64,000 bases of DNA, taken from Owenia fusiformis (Eukaryota > Annelida > Polychaeta > Sabellida > Oweniidae). Below the pieces are notes generated by a model, which saw only the letters and a program-made list of their open reading frames with translations, made no database searches and was not told the origin of the DNA. Shown here piece after piece: positions 1 to 12,700 of this stretch (position 1 is the stretch's first letter; each line of letters begins with the position of its first letter). The position numbers and the translations under genes are program-made. Location: positions 11,971,375 through 12,035,374 of the forward strand of contig CAIIXF020000005.1 in NCBI GenBank assembly GCA_903813345.2, read 5' to 3'.

Positions 1-572
1 ATTGTGAAAAGTGACCATTGAACAATTCTGTCCGGGCTACTTTGTACCTCATCTTCAGATTGGCAATTAGCAAGCCTTCAGATGTTTAATTTATGAATGT
101 TTGATGGAATAAGTAGATTATCACATCAGAAAATAACAGCTGAAGATTGAAAATCAGCTTTTCTCAGCCACTGAATAAAACTACTTAGGCTAAATTGTAA
201 GATATTGTATTAATTTTTTATTTAGGCTAGATAAAATGCAAGCATTTTTTTTTAGTTTTGCAATCCTTCTTCATTTTAAATATTTAATTATCTGTCTTCA
301 CATACAAAGAAATAGCTTGGAGATTTCAAATTTTGTAACTAGTAGTATTTTGTTGTCATAAGGTATATTGCACTGTTTCAAATTGGAAAATGATATGAAC
401 CTTCCCCAGAATTCCAAATCAGCAATCAAAATTTAATATTTCTTATATCTGGTTATTGTTACTGATAAAGTGATGGCTTAAAAAAGTTCCCACACTTACT
501 GTAATCCATTAGCAATAAACTGCACATACTGACATATACTGTATATTAAAATCAAATGAAAAAAACATGTAC

Positions 573-3500
573 CTTTTCCTCCCATTTCCTTGTCTATCTG
601 AGAAACCAGCTCTGCATATTTTGGATCAAATGGATATTTTCCACTAAAGTCATAGAAAAGTTTAGTCCCAATCATCATCCCAAGCCAGCCATTAGGCGTA
701 TAGCCCTGCTGTACTTTTATAGGCACAGTCTTCTTTCGCAGTTGGAATGTATATTCAGCCTCTGAAAACAATAGGATATAAAACTTGTTAGTTAGGTTTC
801 AGATATCAATGAATTTTGAGTTGAAGAAAAACATGGTGTCTAACATGTGTATTAGTTAATTATCCTTATATCCTGAAAGACTTGAAAATGTCATATATGC
901 CATGTGAAAAAACATCTATCTCAAAATACTGTTTAAAGATGGACACTCACCTGTTCTGCAATTAGGACTGTCTTTGTACTTCTCTGAGAAACACAGTAGT
1001 ACCATACTGGCCTGCTCTACTGCCTCTGCCATGGCCTCCAGAGTAGACCCACCCATCTGTTCAACATCAATCCATGTTTTGTAACCATTTGCCTGAAATA
1101 TAGAGGGATTGGTGATATACTTTTTATTTGTCATATCATATTTATCAAGTTACATGTACATAATTTCATGTTATTGGTATTTTTAGACTTCTTAATAGAG
1201 ATTTGATTATCTACAATGCTCTAGACCTGCACCCAATGTAATTTTATGGTTCCTTTACATTGCATGTGTAGATGTCAATCTTTGACAACACTGGACAACA
1301 ATATTATCCTAAGCATATGAATTTTTCCCTCAAAGAGGTCAGATGAATCTAGCACTTTTCTATTATTTTTCTTTTTTATTATTCATTCAAATTAAATACC
1401 ACTCACCTTAAGTCTGTCATTGATCTTCCTAACTATAGCCTTATGGTCCCAATTGTAACTTATCATAATATGGCCCTTCTTTGTAAAATCTGTAACAAAA
1501 AATGAAAATGTGAAGAAAAGTTTGAATTACAAAGTCATGTTTATTACATGTACTACAAAAAACGAGAGTAACCTTTTTCGTAAATTTTTGTAATATTTGA
1601 GATCATTGTTACAGAGAAACACTTGAATTTGGTGATTTTGAGAGAATTTGAAGATTGCATCAAGTATTTAGTCAGATTATCATATAGGTACATGTAATTC
1701 CAGCATGAATCAATTTAAATTATCAAAGCAAAGAATACAGAAATACTGATAAGCCTACCTGCTCCTTCTTTGGCCTTAGGTCGAGCCTGGCTGTCCTCAT
1801 TAATGACCCACAAAGCACCGAGTGCTGACCTCTTTACATCACTGTTCTCACTTGATTTCAAGATTTCTAAAGTCTCTATACATCCATCAGTTGCTTTGAT
1901 TTCTCCACGGACATCTTTATCAAATGCCAATGTCCAAAGTGAACGAGCTGCCCAATGTTGTTCTTCCGTATCATTGGATTTAAGCATTAACACAAATTCT
2001 TTGATTGCACCACATTCAACGATCTGAAATGATTTTTTCAAGTTTGTTACACTAATCAAGACAAATATGCATTTCCAACACAATGCCTATGGCATTGCAG
2101 AAGACAACCATTACTTTGTGTCTAATGAGTCACAAAATTAATATTTAGAATATGCTTTTTAAAACTTTTTAAGATCCACCTGGAACAGTCTAGCCCAGTC
2201 TGCCATAGATGTTGAAAGTATCAACCAGTTCAAGAATGAACACAATAGACAGACACTTAGCCAGCCAGATGTACCACTATCATAGCTGATTCTCTAAGCC
2301 TATGTCCAGTTAGCATTATATCAACAACCTAATTAGTGAGACACAAGAACACAAAAAGATCTGGATCATATAGGAAACATCCTTCTTCCAGAACTATTGG
2401 TATAAAGGTATATAAAACAAAATAAAGTTACAGGCTTCACCATATAAGCTGAGAGTAATTCTGTTTAAACTGTTGAATTAAAATAGTTCATAACTTACCA
2501 CTTTTTTATTCTTGTCATTGACAGCCAATTTATTGAGCCCCATGGCCAGCTCTCCTGGGCTAAATCCACGGAATCGTCTTGTTGATGATTGTAGTGCAGT
2601 CCTTAAACAGTTTACAATAAACTTGATGGAGTCTGCAAATATACAAAGAGCATATTTGAGCAAGGAAAATAGATGTGGATGCCAGTGGGCACAGAAATAG
2701 AAGAGTAGAACCATCAAAGCATGAAACTTTAAATGGATGCAGTGATCTCCCCAGGATCAAACCAAATCAGACCAGTTATTTTTCGAGTTATAGTAAAATA
2801 CGTTTAAATGGGGGCCATTTTTCAAAATGGCCGCCTTCTACAAAAAGTGTCATTAGTACAAAAAGCGTCATTAGACAGTGTGAAATGCTTATAGTATTCA
2901 CATACCAAATATTGGCAAATATGAACAAAATCGCTCCACTACTTTTCAAATTGCAGCAAAAATCGTAAAATAATGAGTAAAGGCCACCATTTTTCAAGAT
3001 GGCTGCCATGTGCTTCTTTAATATCTACATTTCTAGCTTTATTAATGTCCTATATAATTTTTTTACATTTAAAACAGATTGCTATTACAGTTTTACATAT
3101 TGCACCTAAATAACTGTAAAATCGGGACTAAAACACAGGCTGGTATCGAAAGATATGTCCGCTGTGACGGAGCATGCTATTTTTCATAAAAATACTAAGA
3201 ATGCTTCACGATTTATTTTTTAACTCATATGTTTCGTTATATCAAAGATAATTACTTACTCCATGCAATGGATATATCATTTGCGTGTAACCTCCACTTC
3301 TGTTTAAAGTCCAATAACGCTAGGAGTAAAATCTATTGAAAATGGCGCCAGAGTATCAAACTCAAAAATGTACCATTTCTTTTTTAACTTTTTAATGGCA
3401 TGATATAGTGACACGATAATATTAACATATGTTTTCAGCATAACACTGAATGTATTAATGAGATATTTATGTATTGGGTCTTTTTAATCTTTTTATAAAA

Positions 3501-6500
3501 AATAATATTAATATTTTTTGTCCGCTGTGACGGAGCATTTTCACAGTTCACATTTGTAACTGCTCCGTCACAGCGGACAAAAAAATTAAACATTATTTTT
3601 TATAAACGAATTAAAAAGACCAAATACATCAACATCTCATTTATACCTTTATAGTTATGCTGAAACCATGTGTAAATATTATCGTGTCACTATATCGTGC
3701 CATTAGAAAGTTCAACTAGAAATGGTACATTTTGAAGTATGATACTCCGACGCCATTTTCAATAGCTTTTCTTCCAAGCGTAACTGGACTTCAAACAGAA
3801 GTGAAAGTTATCCGCAAATGATATATCCATTGCATGGAGTAAGTAATTTTGTATGGTATAACGAAACATATGAGTTTAAAAATAAATCGTGAAGTATTCT
3901 AATCTTAGTGTTTTTATGAAAAATAGCATTCTCCGTCACAGCGGAGAAATATTTCAATACCAGCCTGTGTAAAATGGCCACCATTTTTAAGTGAGTGGCC
4001 ATTTTTGAAAATCGGCTTTTGAGCAGAACTTCTAACCCCATCGGGTATATGTGTACAGAATATGAACAAAATCAGGCCAACGGAATTTGAGTTATTACCC
4101 GGACAGACGAACAGACGGACGGAAGTACATACGGACGTCATTTGTTGGACGGAGGCATTCCCTATATCCCTCTGAACTTCGTTCGATGGGATAATGATTA
4201 ATGATAGCATACAATATAGAATTTACCTTTATTAGCATCTAATGTGTTGAGGTCATCTTCATCTATAATGTAAGCCATAGTGAGGGCAGCCAGGGCTTTG
4301 AAGAAGTCATTGTCAGAATTGGTGAATGGCTTGATAACCTTAAACAAAAGTGACATCAGTAGATACTTCATAGTCAAATTTGAATTTGAAATCATTAACA
4401 ACACTCCTTCGTTTCACTGAAATGATACTGTACTCCGGGTATTGTTCGCGTGCGATTTAATTTCGCTTTGTTCGCGAATGTAGTAAAATCGCGAACATTT
4501 ATCGTCGCGAAATTTGTCTTTTAAATCCCCGGGAATTTGACCCGGGACTTTTGATATGTTTCATTCAAAAAATATTATTATTATTCAATTTGTGCAATCC
4601 GCGAAATGTCATCAACCCAAATCCGCGAAATTAAATAGCCGCGAAATTGCAATTTTGGAAAATCGCGAAATTTTATAGCGTCGAAATTTACCCGGAGTAC
4701 AGTATCCATAACCTGATTCAAAAAATAATTGCATTTTTCAATCAAAGTCACAAATGTTCTCTTATTTAATTATCTAGATTATTCATAAGACTTTCTTATA
4801 GGTTATTGAACAAAATGTTCACCTTATTTGTCATTTGATCAAAAATAAGGTGGCTAATACTTTTTCAAAATGGCTAATATTTTTTTTATAAAATATTCAC
4901 CATATTTGGCTAATATTTTTCAATACTGATATCTTATCTACATGTTGATCTCCATTAATTAGTCAGATTGCTCATTCATCTTAGCCTACCTTTATCACAT
5001 ATGTTATTCTGCCTACATTACCTTTGAACAGTAGACCATGGCTTGGCTTACCTCAATTCCTTTGTTTTCTTTGAAGACATGTCCAGTCTCAGGTGTGCGT
5101 GCAACATTGTGTATAATACTCAAGGAGGCTTTGATCATATAGGTTACATTCTGAAAAGGAAAATTTATTTAATTTTCAAGATGAGGATACACAAGCACAG
5201 TTCATTTCTCTATCATGTTTGGTGTACAGTTATAGATGCATAATGGTTATAGTAAGAAAGGGGGGAGGCAATGCTTTTGGCTCCTACCCCCCCCCCCCCT
5301 TCCAGCACTAAATTAAATATGAATGAAAGATATTTTGCAATAAAAATATCAATCTCTAAAATGCAAGATATTAAGTTTCATCAGGTTATTCAGTAATATT
5401 CTAAATCAAATATTATGTCTATATCTTAATAAAGCACAAAATCATCCAAACCCCCTAGTCTGCCCCCCTCCTCAATCCCAAATTATTTTGCATTATCATG
5501 CATTTTTTTTATATATGAGGAAACTTCAAAGCACTTCAAAATGCCAAAATTCCCATTATTTCCATCTGCCATTATGTCATACCTTGCTGCTCAGATTCTC
5601 AAGGTATGGTTTGTGAGAGAGATTGGCTAGCAGAAGTTTACATGTACCATCATCAGCCAAAGCCTATTAAACATAAAGTCATGGGATATTATTATTGAGT
5701 GTACAATATATGGCTACAACTGCAAATTTAAAAAAGTGTCATCATTTGTCATTCTTGAAAATTATGACAATTTTCATCTTTGTGAGTTTGACACTTTCTA
5801 CCCATATATATGAAGGAGAGGTTCTTTTAAAACGGGAGTCAACATATGTGACAAAAAACAAAAACTGTCATGTATGGGGAGATTCATAAAACCAATGAAA
5901 TGCTTTAATTTACATGTACAGTAAACCAGTCTAAGTTGAACACCTTTGGTACCTCTAGGTTTTCCACTTACAGAGGTTCATTTAAAGGTGCAACAACAAT
6001 AAGTGCAGAGGGGCCATTCAACAATCATGGACAAGTGCCAAAATATATATAAATTTGGTTATTTCTAACATATATTTCTATTATTTCCAAAGAAACCCCC
6101 TGGATGAACATTATTTCAGCTGATTAATTCCTCTTGAAACATGGTATATCTTACAAATCTATAAGTGGGACTCCCTCTATAGAAGCTTTGAACTGAATTT
6201 ACACTTCTTTATGCAGAAATTGATAGTTTATCCATACATTTTAAGAAAATAAGTATGTCAAAGAAGATGTTAAGCCAAATGTTGCCCTGTGGCTCAGAAG
6301 AAGTAAAATATTTTGAATTTTCTCTCTACAGGCCTTGTTGCCCCTTTAACATTGAGTCAGTTGGTCTTAGAACTCTGAAAATTTTTCAACTAACAGAGGT
6401 GTTCCACTTCTTGAGGTGTTCCACTTCACAGGTTTCATTGTAGTTCTTACCTTTGCCAATGTAGGTACAGCATCTGAGTAATTCCATAGGATATTCATTG

Positions 6501-7058
6501 TGTAATAACATGGGAACCATACCAGATCACTCTTAAATACACCCACTTGATTGAAATATTTCAACTGCTTTTGGCATTGCACTAAAAAATATTAAATAAT
6601 CATTCATTTTGACATGGATGAAGTCGTAGGACATAATTTTAATATAATGATATCTTCAAATGTATTTTGAACATTTTATTGAGTGAGCGAGGAATTTGCA
6701 TGCAGACATTCAGTGTGTCTCAAACATGGTACAATATCTTTGTACATTCATCAAATATTTTTTTCTTACCTGACAGTCCTTCAACAGTTAAAGCTGTTCC
6801 AATAGCTAACCTATGAGGGCGGCAAACACTATAAATAGAGCTGATTGTCTTTAGAGATGTCAAACACTCATCATTGTCATAAGTATCACATGATTTCAAG
6901 TGCCGCAAAAGTTCTAGAGCAAATGCAGTAATGTCTTCTTCTGAGGATACTTTCAGTATTTTCTTGTTTTCTTCCAATGGAGTATTTCTGTCCAGTTTAC
7001 CCTTAGGAGTTTGGCCTGTTGGATTAGGAGATTGGTTCTTTGATGCATTGCTCATCAT
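573..7058 (-). CDS. ARM-repeat / TIR-domain protein, SARM1-like architecture (3' end outside window)
   Basis: Ten exons join in phase on the minus strand: 7058-6770, 6581-6451, 5663-5583, 5150-5052, 4338-4227, 2632-2499, 2023-1759, 1489-1407, 1092-951 and 761-573, giving 508 codons before the gene leaves the window. The start at 7058 is fixed by an in-frame TAA 12 nt upstream. Residues of about 100-370 look like armadillo-type helices (for example AARSLWTLAFD and RSALGALWVINE). A TIR domain begins near residue 375 with GHIMISYNWDHK and continues through WIDVEQMGGSTLEAM. By alignment with SARM1 the glutamate in STLEAM (about residue 417) sits at the NADase catalytic position, so NAD-cleaving activity is plausible but inferred. 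I see no SAM domains between ARM and TIR, unlike SARM1. Invertebrates, especially lophotrochozoans, carry expanded ARM-TIR families of unknown role. No gene symbol is assigned. Confidence 0.85.
2785..3010 (-). repeat. Copy of a dispersed repeat, antisense to the 33.4-34.0 kb tandem copies
   Basis: Contains the same phrases as the tandem array at 33438-33960: GGCCATTTTTCAAAATGGC, a GTCATTAGACA motif and AACAAAATCGCTCCACTA, here in reverse orientation. It lies in the intron between the fifth and sixth exons of the ARM-TIR gene, directly beside the 838-bp foldback. Confidence 0.6.
3133..3970. mobile_element. 838-bp foldback (near-complete palindrome)
   Basis: The left half from ACACAGGCTGGTAT is matched by the reverse complement of the right half ending ATACCAGCCTGTGT. 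Matching continues inward through the CATATGTTTCGTTAT and CCATGCAATGGATATATCAT blocks to a centre at about 3545-3560. A 15-bp motif, TCCGCTGTGACGGAG, is present near both ends and on both sides of the centre; one outer copy has a base change or is shortened. No coding sequence is seen. It is probably a non-autonomous foldback or MITE-type element inside an ARM-TIR intron. Confidence 0.85.
3971..4197. repeat. Tail-type dispersed repeat with a GACGGA run
   Basis: The sequence has a GGACAGACGAACAGACGGACGG run followed by CCCTATATCCCTCTGAACTTCGTTCGATGGGATAAT. Nearly the same arrangement is found at 30895-30990 inside NOP16, so this is the 3' end of a repeat family. The beginning of the family unit is not clear from two copies. 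Confidence 0.6.
4428..4702. mobile_element. 275-bp palindromic MITE with TA target duplication
   Basis: Begins CTGTACTCCGGGTATTGTTC and ends with the inverse, ATTTACCCGGAGTACAG, with TA on each side. The interior is rich in CGCGAA/TTCGCG words. The ends resemble the element at 10743-11066, which indicates the same family. A pogo/mariner-type origin is inferred from the TA flanks. Confidence 0.8.
5919..6440. mobile_element. TA-flanked element with CAGTAAAC/GTTTCATTG ends
   Basis: Starts CAGTAAACCAGTCTAAGTTG and ends CACAGGTTTCATTG, with TA at both borders. The internal text GAACACCT and AGGTGTTCCACTT recurs in the other CAGTAAAACCTGT elements of the window. It occupies an ARM-TIR intron. Confidence 0.6.
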
Positions 7059-7152
7059 CTTGAGGCCTTAATTTTGGTTATTTCTTTGCATCTGTACTGT
7101 ACAGTATGTCATTCTGAAAAGTATTTCAAATCAATTAGTTGAATAACATATA

Positions 7153-7652
7153 CAGTAGAACCTGTATATCTGAACACCTGGCTTATCTGAACACCTCCCA
7201 ATCTGAACACTTTTTTTCGGTCCCATTTTTTCCTCCCATTGACTCCCATTTTAAAAAACCTTGAAATGTGAACACCTCCAAATTTGAACAGTGAACAGTC
7301 ATATTTGAAAAATTCACCTGTCTAATCTGAACACTTTTCATAAAATTTCTGATGTTTAATACAAAATTGCTCAAATTTTGTCATGATATCAAACCTTTGG
7401 GAAATAAACTTGAATGGTCTCTTTCATAATGGGGCTTTCCAGCATGACTAGATTCATTTGGATCAAAATTTCAAACTTCTGGAATGCCATAAAGCTATGT
7501 GGTCAAAAGAACTATAAATATTTACTGAGAATGTGTTCACATTTTTTCAGAAACTGGAATATTGCGAATGCAAAAACCTTGAAATGTGAACACCTCCTAA
7601 TCCGAACGCTTTTATCCGGTCCCAATGGCGTTCGGATTAGACATGTTTTACC
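7153..7652. mobile_element. TA-bordered MITE with GAACACCT repeats, right end decayed
   Basis: Starts CAGTAGAACCTGTATATCTG after TA. The interior repeats TCTGAACACCTC phrases, and the right part reads CGGATTAGACATGTTTTAC, a mutated version of the intact end of the copy at 34415-34880. The two copies share several hundred aligned bases. Confidence 0.65.
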
Positions 7653-7823
7653 TTTAAAAATCTTTATATGGATCAGATACACTATAGTGTATATACATGT
7701 CATATGAAAGGGCCTCAGAGACAAATCAATCTATTGATCAAAAGGTAATCCGACAAAAAGTGGTACAAACACCTCTAGGCTAACTGTTACATATTTTTCA
7801 TATGTAATTTTTATGTTGCTGAC

Positions 7824-8940
7824 CAGAGGCCTTATTCACAAAGCATCGCAATATTTAGTGATTACAATTGCTATGCGATAGCAATGACGTTTGGCGCGGT
7901 ATTCGCAAAAGTCCGGTGAAGCAAAGCAATTGCAAACACATAGCAAACATGTCCCAATCCCAGGGTCGCAATTCTGTAATACAATTTTGATCATTCATTC
8001 TTTCCTAAATGAGTGAGGGAAGCGGCCTGCTTCCCTTGCTCCAATGCCGATGTAACATGAAAAACTGACGTTTAGTCGCCCGGGGATTATTTTCCCACAT
8101 ATTGGTTTTATTTGCTTTATTAAAACTATTATATATTTAAAATAGCACTGTGATCTATTGAGTGTTTAGCCTAGGCTATTTTAGCAAAATAAACTACTGA
8201 CATAACAATTGTAGACATTTTAGGTAACAGCTAAATTATTGGAAAATTTCATATATAGTTCTCATACAATATAACGACTATATAAAATAATACTATGAAT
8301 TTGTTGAATTATGATGGTTTATATTTTTTCACCATTTTTAACTCATCATTAGGGGTATCTTCCAAGTTTAAGTTCAGATTACGTGGTACCTAGTCGATAC
8401 CTTTGAATTAGCTCAGGATTTGACTGTATCAATAGGGTGTTTTCGATAACTGAACAACCTTCAAATCTTTATAATCATCTCCGTCCTCTAGAAACTAGAA
8501 CAAGCAACAATCACCATCCTAATTGACCTTGATTTGATGTCACTGACAACTGGTTGCAAATGCTAAATCGCTACTAGAAAAAGTAATTTAAAAGATATTT
8601 TCATAACCAAAACTTACCTACATTTACAGCACCGTTGAGAGAAGGACAAGATACTTTTCATTCAACAATTTAGTCTACCATATTGAGTTTGTTCTTATTA
8701 ATCAATATGCGTAACCTCATCTCTAATGGTCCACACTTTAGAGTGTAAATTGACAGTCAAAGATTGCTGCAAATTGCGGAAAGGTAGTACCCTATCGCTA
8801 AATATTAGCGATATAATAGCGATTGCTATGGTAAAATAGCGATTTAGCAATCATTAAATTTCATACGTATTGTGAATTAGAAAAATCACTAAAAATTGCC
8901 TTGCGATTGCGATAGTGATGCTTTGTGAATAAGGCCTCTG
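7824..8940. mobile_element. 1.1-kb element with terminal inverted repeats CAGAGGCCTTATTCACAAAG
   Basis: The left end CAGAGGCCTTATTCACAAAG and the right end CTTTGTGAATAAGGCCTCTG are exact inverses. Imperfect matching continues inward through GCATCGCAAT and GATTGCTATG words. No transposase is visible, so it is non-autonomous. I could not find a clear target-site duplication, so the superfamily is left open. Confidence 0.75.
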
Positions 8941-9761
8941 AATAGACCAATGCAAAGAAGGCCATGCAATGTTGACACACCGGGTAATGTTGACACAAGA
9001 AATGTGGTAACTTCGACACTCTAAATTGTGGAAAGAAGACATTCCCTATAAAAAGAAGGTCAGAAATCTTCCCATTCTAACGTCACGTCTAAAGATTAAA
9101 ATTAAAAGTTCCCTTGCCTTGTGAAAATAAAGAAAAAATCATAAAATCGCTGAGGAAATGAAAAACTATTCACAAAAGTAATAGTATACCATGGATGTAC
9201 CAGGATCCAATAGCTTATCATTGTTCAGCAACATTAACACAAACTAAGTACCTCATTGTTATTGTTTGTAACACTTATCATAGACGTATAAAAGAGTCCA
9301 AACTTTCATAGTTCTTTACTGTTTTATTTGCACTGTCCACCATGTTGTTTTCCTAACGATGACCTTTGACCCAGCAGGTTCTTTACCGCTACAAACAATA
9401 ACAAATAGATTATTCTCGTGTTCTTGAACATCAAAAAATATCTATTCGTCACAGTTTAGTTAAAAGCTAGCAATCACATGGTTAACAGAAGATGCAAACT
9501 GTCCTCAAGGCTAAAGGGTCATTTATGAGTTTCACAACAATATTTATAATATCCGCGAAGTAAGAACTATTTTATATCCATCCACTTCTTAGCATTTGTT
9601 ATCTTTACATATTGTATTACCTTTATTGGGAGATTTCTACAAATATATAATACTTGTTTTATTTTGATTATGATCCTTCGAACACTTTGAAATTTAGTTT
9701 GAAATAATGGAGAAGGAAAGTATTATATTTCGTCTCGAAAGTATCTGAAAGTGTTCCTGGG

Positions 9762-9771
9762 CACTTCCGGT
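9762..9771 (-). promoter_or_regulatory. ETS/GABP-type site before HOGA1
   Basis: CACTTCCGGT is the reverse complement of the ETS consensus ACCGGAAGTG and lies 21 bp before the HOGA1 start codon. Such sites are common in promoters of nuclear genes for mitochondrial proteins. Function here is inferred. Confidence 0.5.
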
Positions 9772-9791
9772 TAAATGTGGACACACACAAA

Positions 9792-12700
9792 ATGTTGAAA
9801 TCAGCTGCAAGTTTTGTGTTTTTCACCTTACCAAAACGTTTACCTAAGAATTCTTTACATCTGACTAATAAGACGACAATACCAGGAATCACCTTGAAAC
9901 AAAACCGAACCATGGCGTCGAGTAGTAACCTAGATATAGGTGGAATTTATCCACCAATTCCCACCCCTTTTGATGAAAAAGAAAATATTGCTTATGATAA
10001 ATTGGAGAAAAACCTATCCATATGGAATAAGGCCCCACTCAAAGGTTTGCTATGATATACTTTATAGATTCTTAATTCAATAAGTTAAACCCATTACAGG
10101 ATCAGGAGGATTTGCCAAGAGTGGAGGTGACTTTTTGGTATGGATGGGTCGTGCATGCTCTAGAGGCTCTAGAGCTTTCAATTCTATCGGTGTCAAATCT
10201 AAAAAATCTGGGAAAAGGGGGGGGGGGCGGTCGCCCGCAACGCCCTCCCGCTTCTGATGCCAGTGCAATATACATCTGTCTTTTTCAATCTGAATTTTCC
10301 TGGAGCCATTATTGGGTTTAACTTGGGTTTGTAGAAAAAAACTGGTACCGGGTACTTGGTAGTAAATCCTCCATGCTGGGTTCAAACTTGGTACCGGGAA
10401 CCTGGTCGAAAAAACCGGGTACCCAAAAAACGAAAATTACGAATATACATGTATAACATAATTAGATCATTAGAAAAGGTGTAAGATTTGTTTTGAATTT
10501 ACAAAAATGTATGTAACTTCCTTCAAAATTGAGCTAGAAGCTTCAAATAAAAAGCATTTTACCCAAGGTTGAACCCAGCATGGAGGATTTACTACCCAGT
10601 ACCGCTACCCAGTTTTTTTACAAACCCAGTTTAACTTCTTTGCTAAGTAAAATTTTAAATGTTTGGAACTACTTTGAATTTAAAAATAAGCAATCAAAAA
10701 GACTATATTGCAACAGTATATGAAAAAATGGAAACATATGTACTGTAAAACGGGTATTGTTAGCGAGGGGTAATTGTTAGCGATCGTAAGCGATCGCTAT
10801 AGTTTCGCTAAAAATTCAATTCGCTAAAATAAACCGGGGTTAAAATAGACCGGGCGCTAAAATTTGCAAATTCCCGGGAAACAACATGAATACTAATATT
10901 TAAGGAGCTTTTCGTTCAGTGCTCGACGTTCGGTTTGTAATTTGAAAAAGGTAAATATTTTTAAATCGTATGTTTCTTTCATTTTCGCTAATATTTCCCG
11001 CACTAAAACCCCCTAAAATTGAAAAATCGCTAAAATTTCCCAGTGTCAAAATTACCCGTTTTACAGTATATTTCAGAAAGTTATTTATAATGTGCATCAA
11101 CGCTGTGGCCTTTTGTAATTTAGGGAGTTTCAGCCATGTTAATTTTTTCGAAAATAAGATGGCAGAGAAGCATCAAAATATAAGAGGCCGATATGATAGC
11201 TAAACTACAAAAGAACTAAAATATACAAAAGTTTGGACATGTATAAATGTTTCTATTTTACATATTCTGTTTTAATATGGTCCTTTAAAGATGCATTATG
11301 CCATAGGTTTCTCCCCGAGACAATCAATGATGTCCTATTGTTATTGCTCATATAATATCTCACATACCATGGATATATCTTGAGAATAACTTTTGGGTAT
11401 ATTATTGCCGAAATATCGGAAATAATCAACAGAACAACCAAACTCCAGAATTAAACACAATCGATTCCTCGGCTATCGAGGGGAATCTTCATTGAGTTAC
11501 ACAAACGCCCACAAGCGCCTTGAACCAGACGGCCAATCAGGTTTATGATTAAAAAATTCAACGACAAATCAGATAACAGGAGGACTTTCCCAGAATATTC
11601 AAACTTCAGATTGAATTAATTTCTTCGAAAATAATTAGATCGGCCAGCACAATCGCAAAATAAACACTGAAAGAGGGGGATTTGGGACTTCATCTTTGGT
11701 AAGTAGATGGGTATATATATGGTGAAACTCAATATGCAAAAAAGTCCAGAGGGGTCTTGATTGTGCTATCCTATGGCATAGTGCCCCTTTAATTGCTTAT
11801 TTTTTAGATTCAAAGTAGTTCCAAACATTTAAAATTTTACTGTACATGTATGCATTCATGAATTGCAAATTATGGATCGATCGAAATCAATTTTACTCAA
11901 TAATGTGCGACAGATACTTCACAATAATGTGAAAACATCTACCATCAAAACGATTTCATGAGATGATCTGGCCTTACTTATACGGTATGTATGTTTGCTC
12001 CGATCTCATTATTCAAGGAGTAACATCTCAGATACATGAATTAATTACAAGCGCTGGCCAAAATTGCGCTACCATTCCACGTAGTTGGTAGAATATACAC
12101 AGAAGACAAGTTAAACCTAGTTGCGGAACATAAGACATGTCAGATAAAGAATAAGGCCCGGATAAAGGCGTCTCACTTTTCAGCTTGTCTACAGGTTTCC
12201 AGCCAAATCATTTCAGGGATTCATCTGAAATTTTCAGGGATGTTTCTACATATCAACGTCAAGAACTGATTAGTTTTTGGGCATTCTGGGTAAATCTTAA
12301 GGTGGCCATTTTGGATTTTCCGTCCTAAAATCTTCACTTTCAAGATTTGTCTACAGGTTTCCAGCCAAACCATTTGAGGGATTCATCTGAAATTTTCAGG
12401 GATGTTTCTACATATCAACATCAAGAACTGATTAGTTTTTGGGCATTCTGGGCTGCCATTTTAGATTTTCCATCCTAAAATCTTTCTATCGAGGCTTGTC
12501 TACAGGTTTCAAGCCAAACCGTTCAAATTTTTACATATGTTACACAGTGATAAGTTCTAGAGCTTATTAACTTTTCTGCGGCCATCTTGCTTTCTTGGTC
12601 AACAAGACCACAATGCTGTGTTTTAGGTACGATATCATGTTGTATTGATGTTCAAATGTGGCAGATCACAAAAACTTTACTTCTGGTATTGAGATCCAAA

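Larger units (their letters stand above)
7059..9791. other. Intergenic region between ARM-TIR and HOGA1 start codons
   Basis: This 2.7-kb space separates two divergently transcribed genes. Most of it is two transposon remnants (7153-7652 and 7824-8940). No coding exon is seen. The HOGA1-proximal end contains an ETS-type site. Confidence 0.6.

Noticed and set aside
9777-9791. Earlier HOGA1 start at GTG 9777 (MDTHK...)
   Set aside because: GTG is not a usual nuclear start codon. ATG 9792 directly precedes a good mitochondrial presequence.
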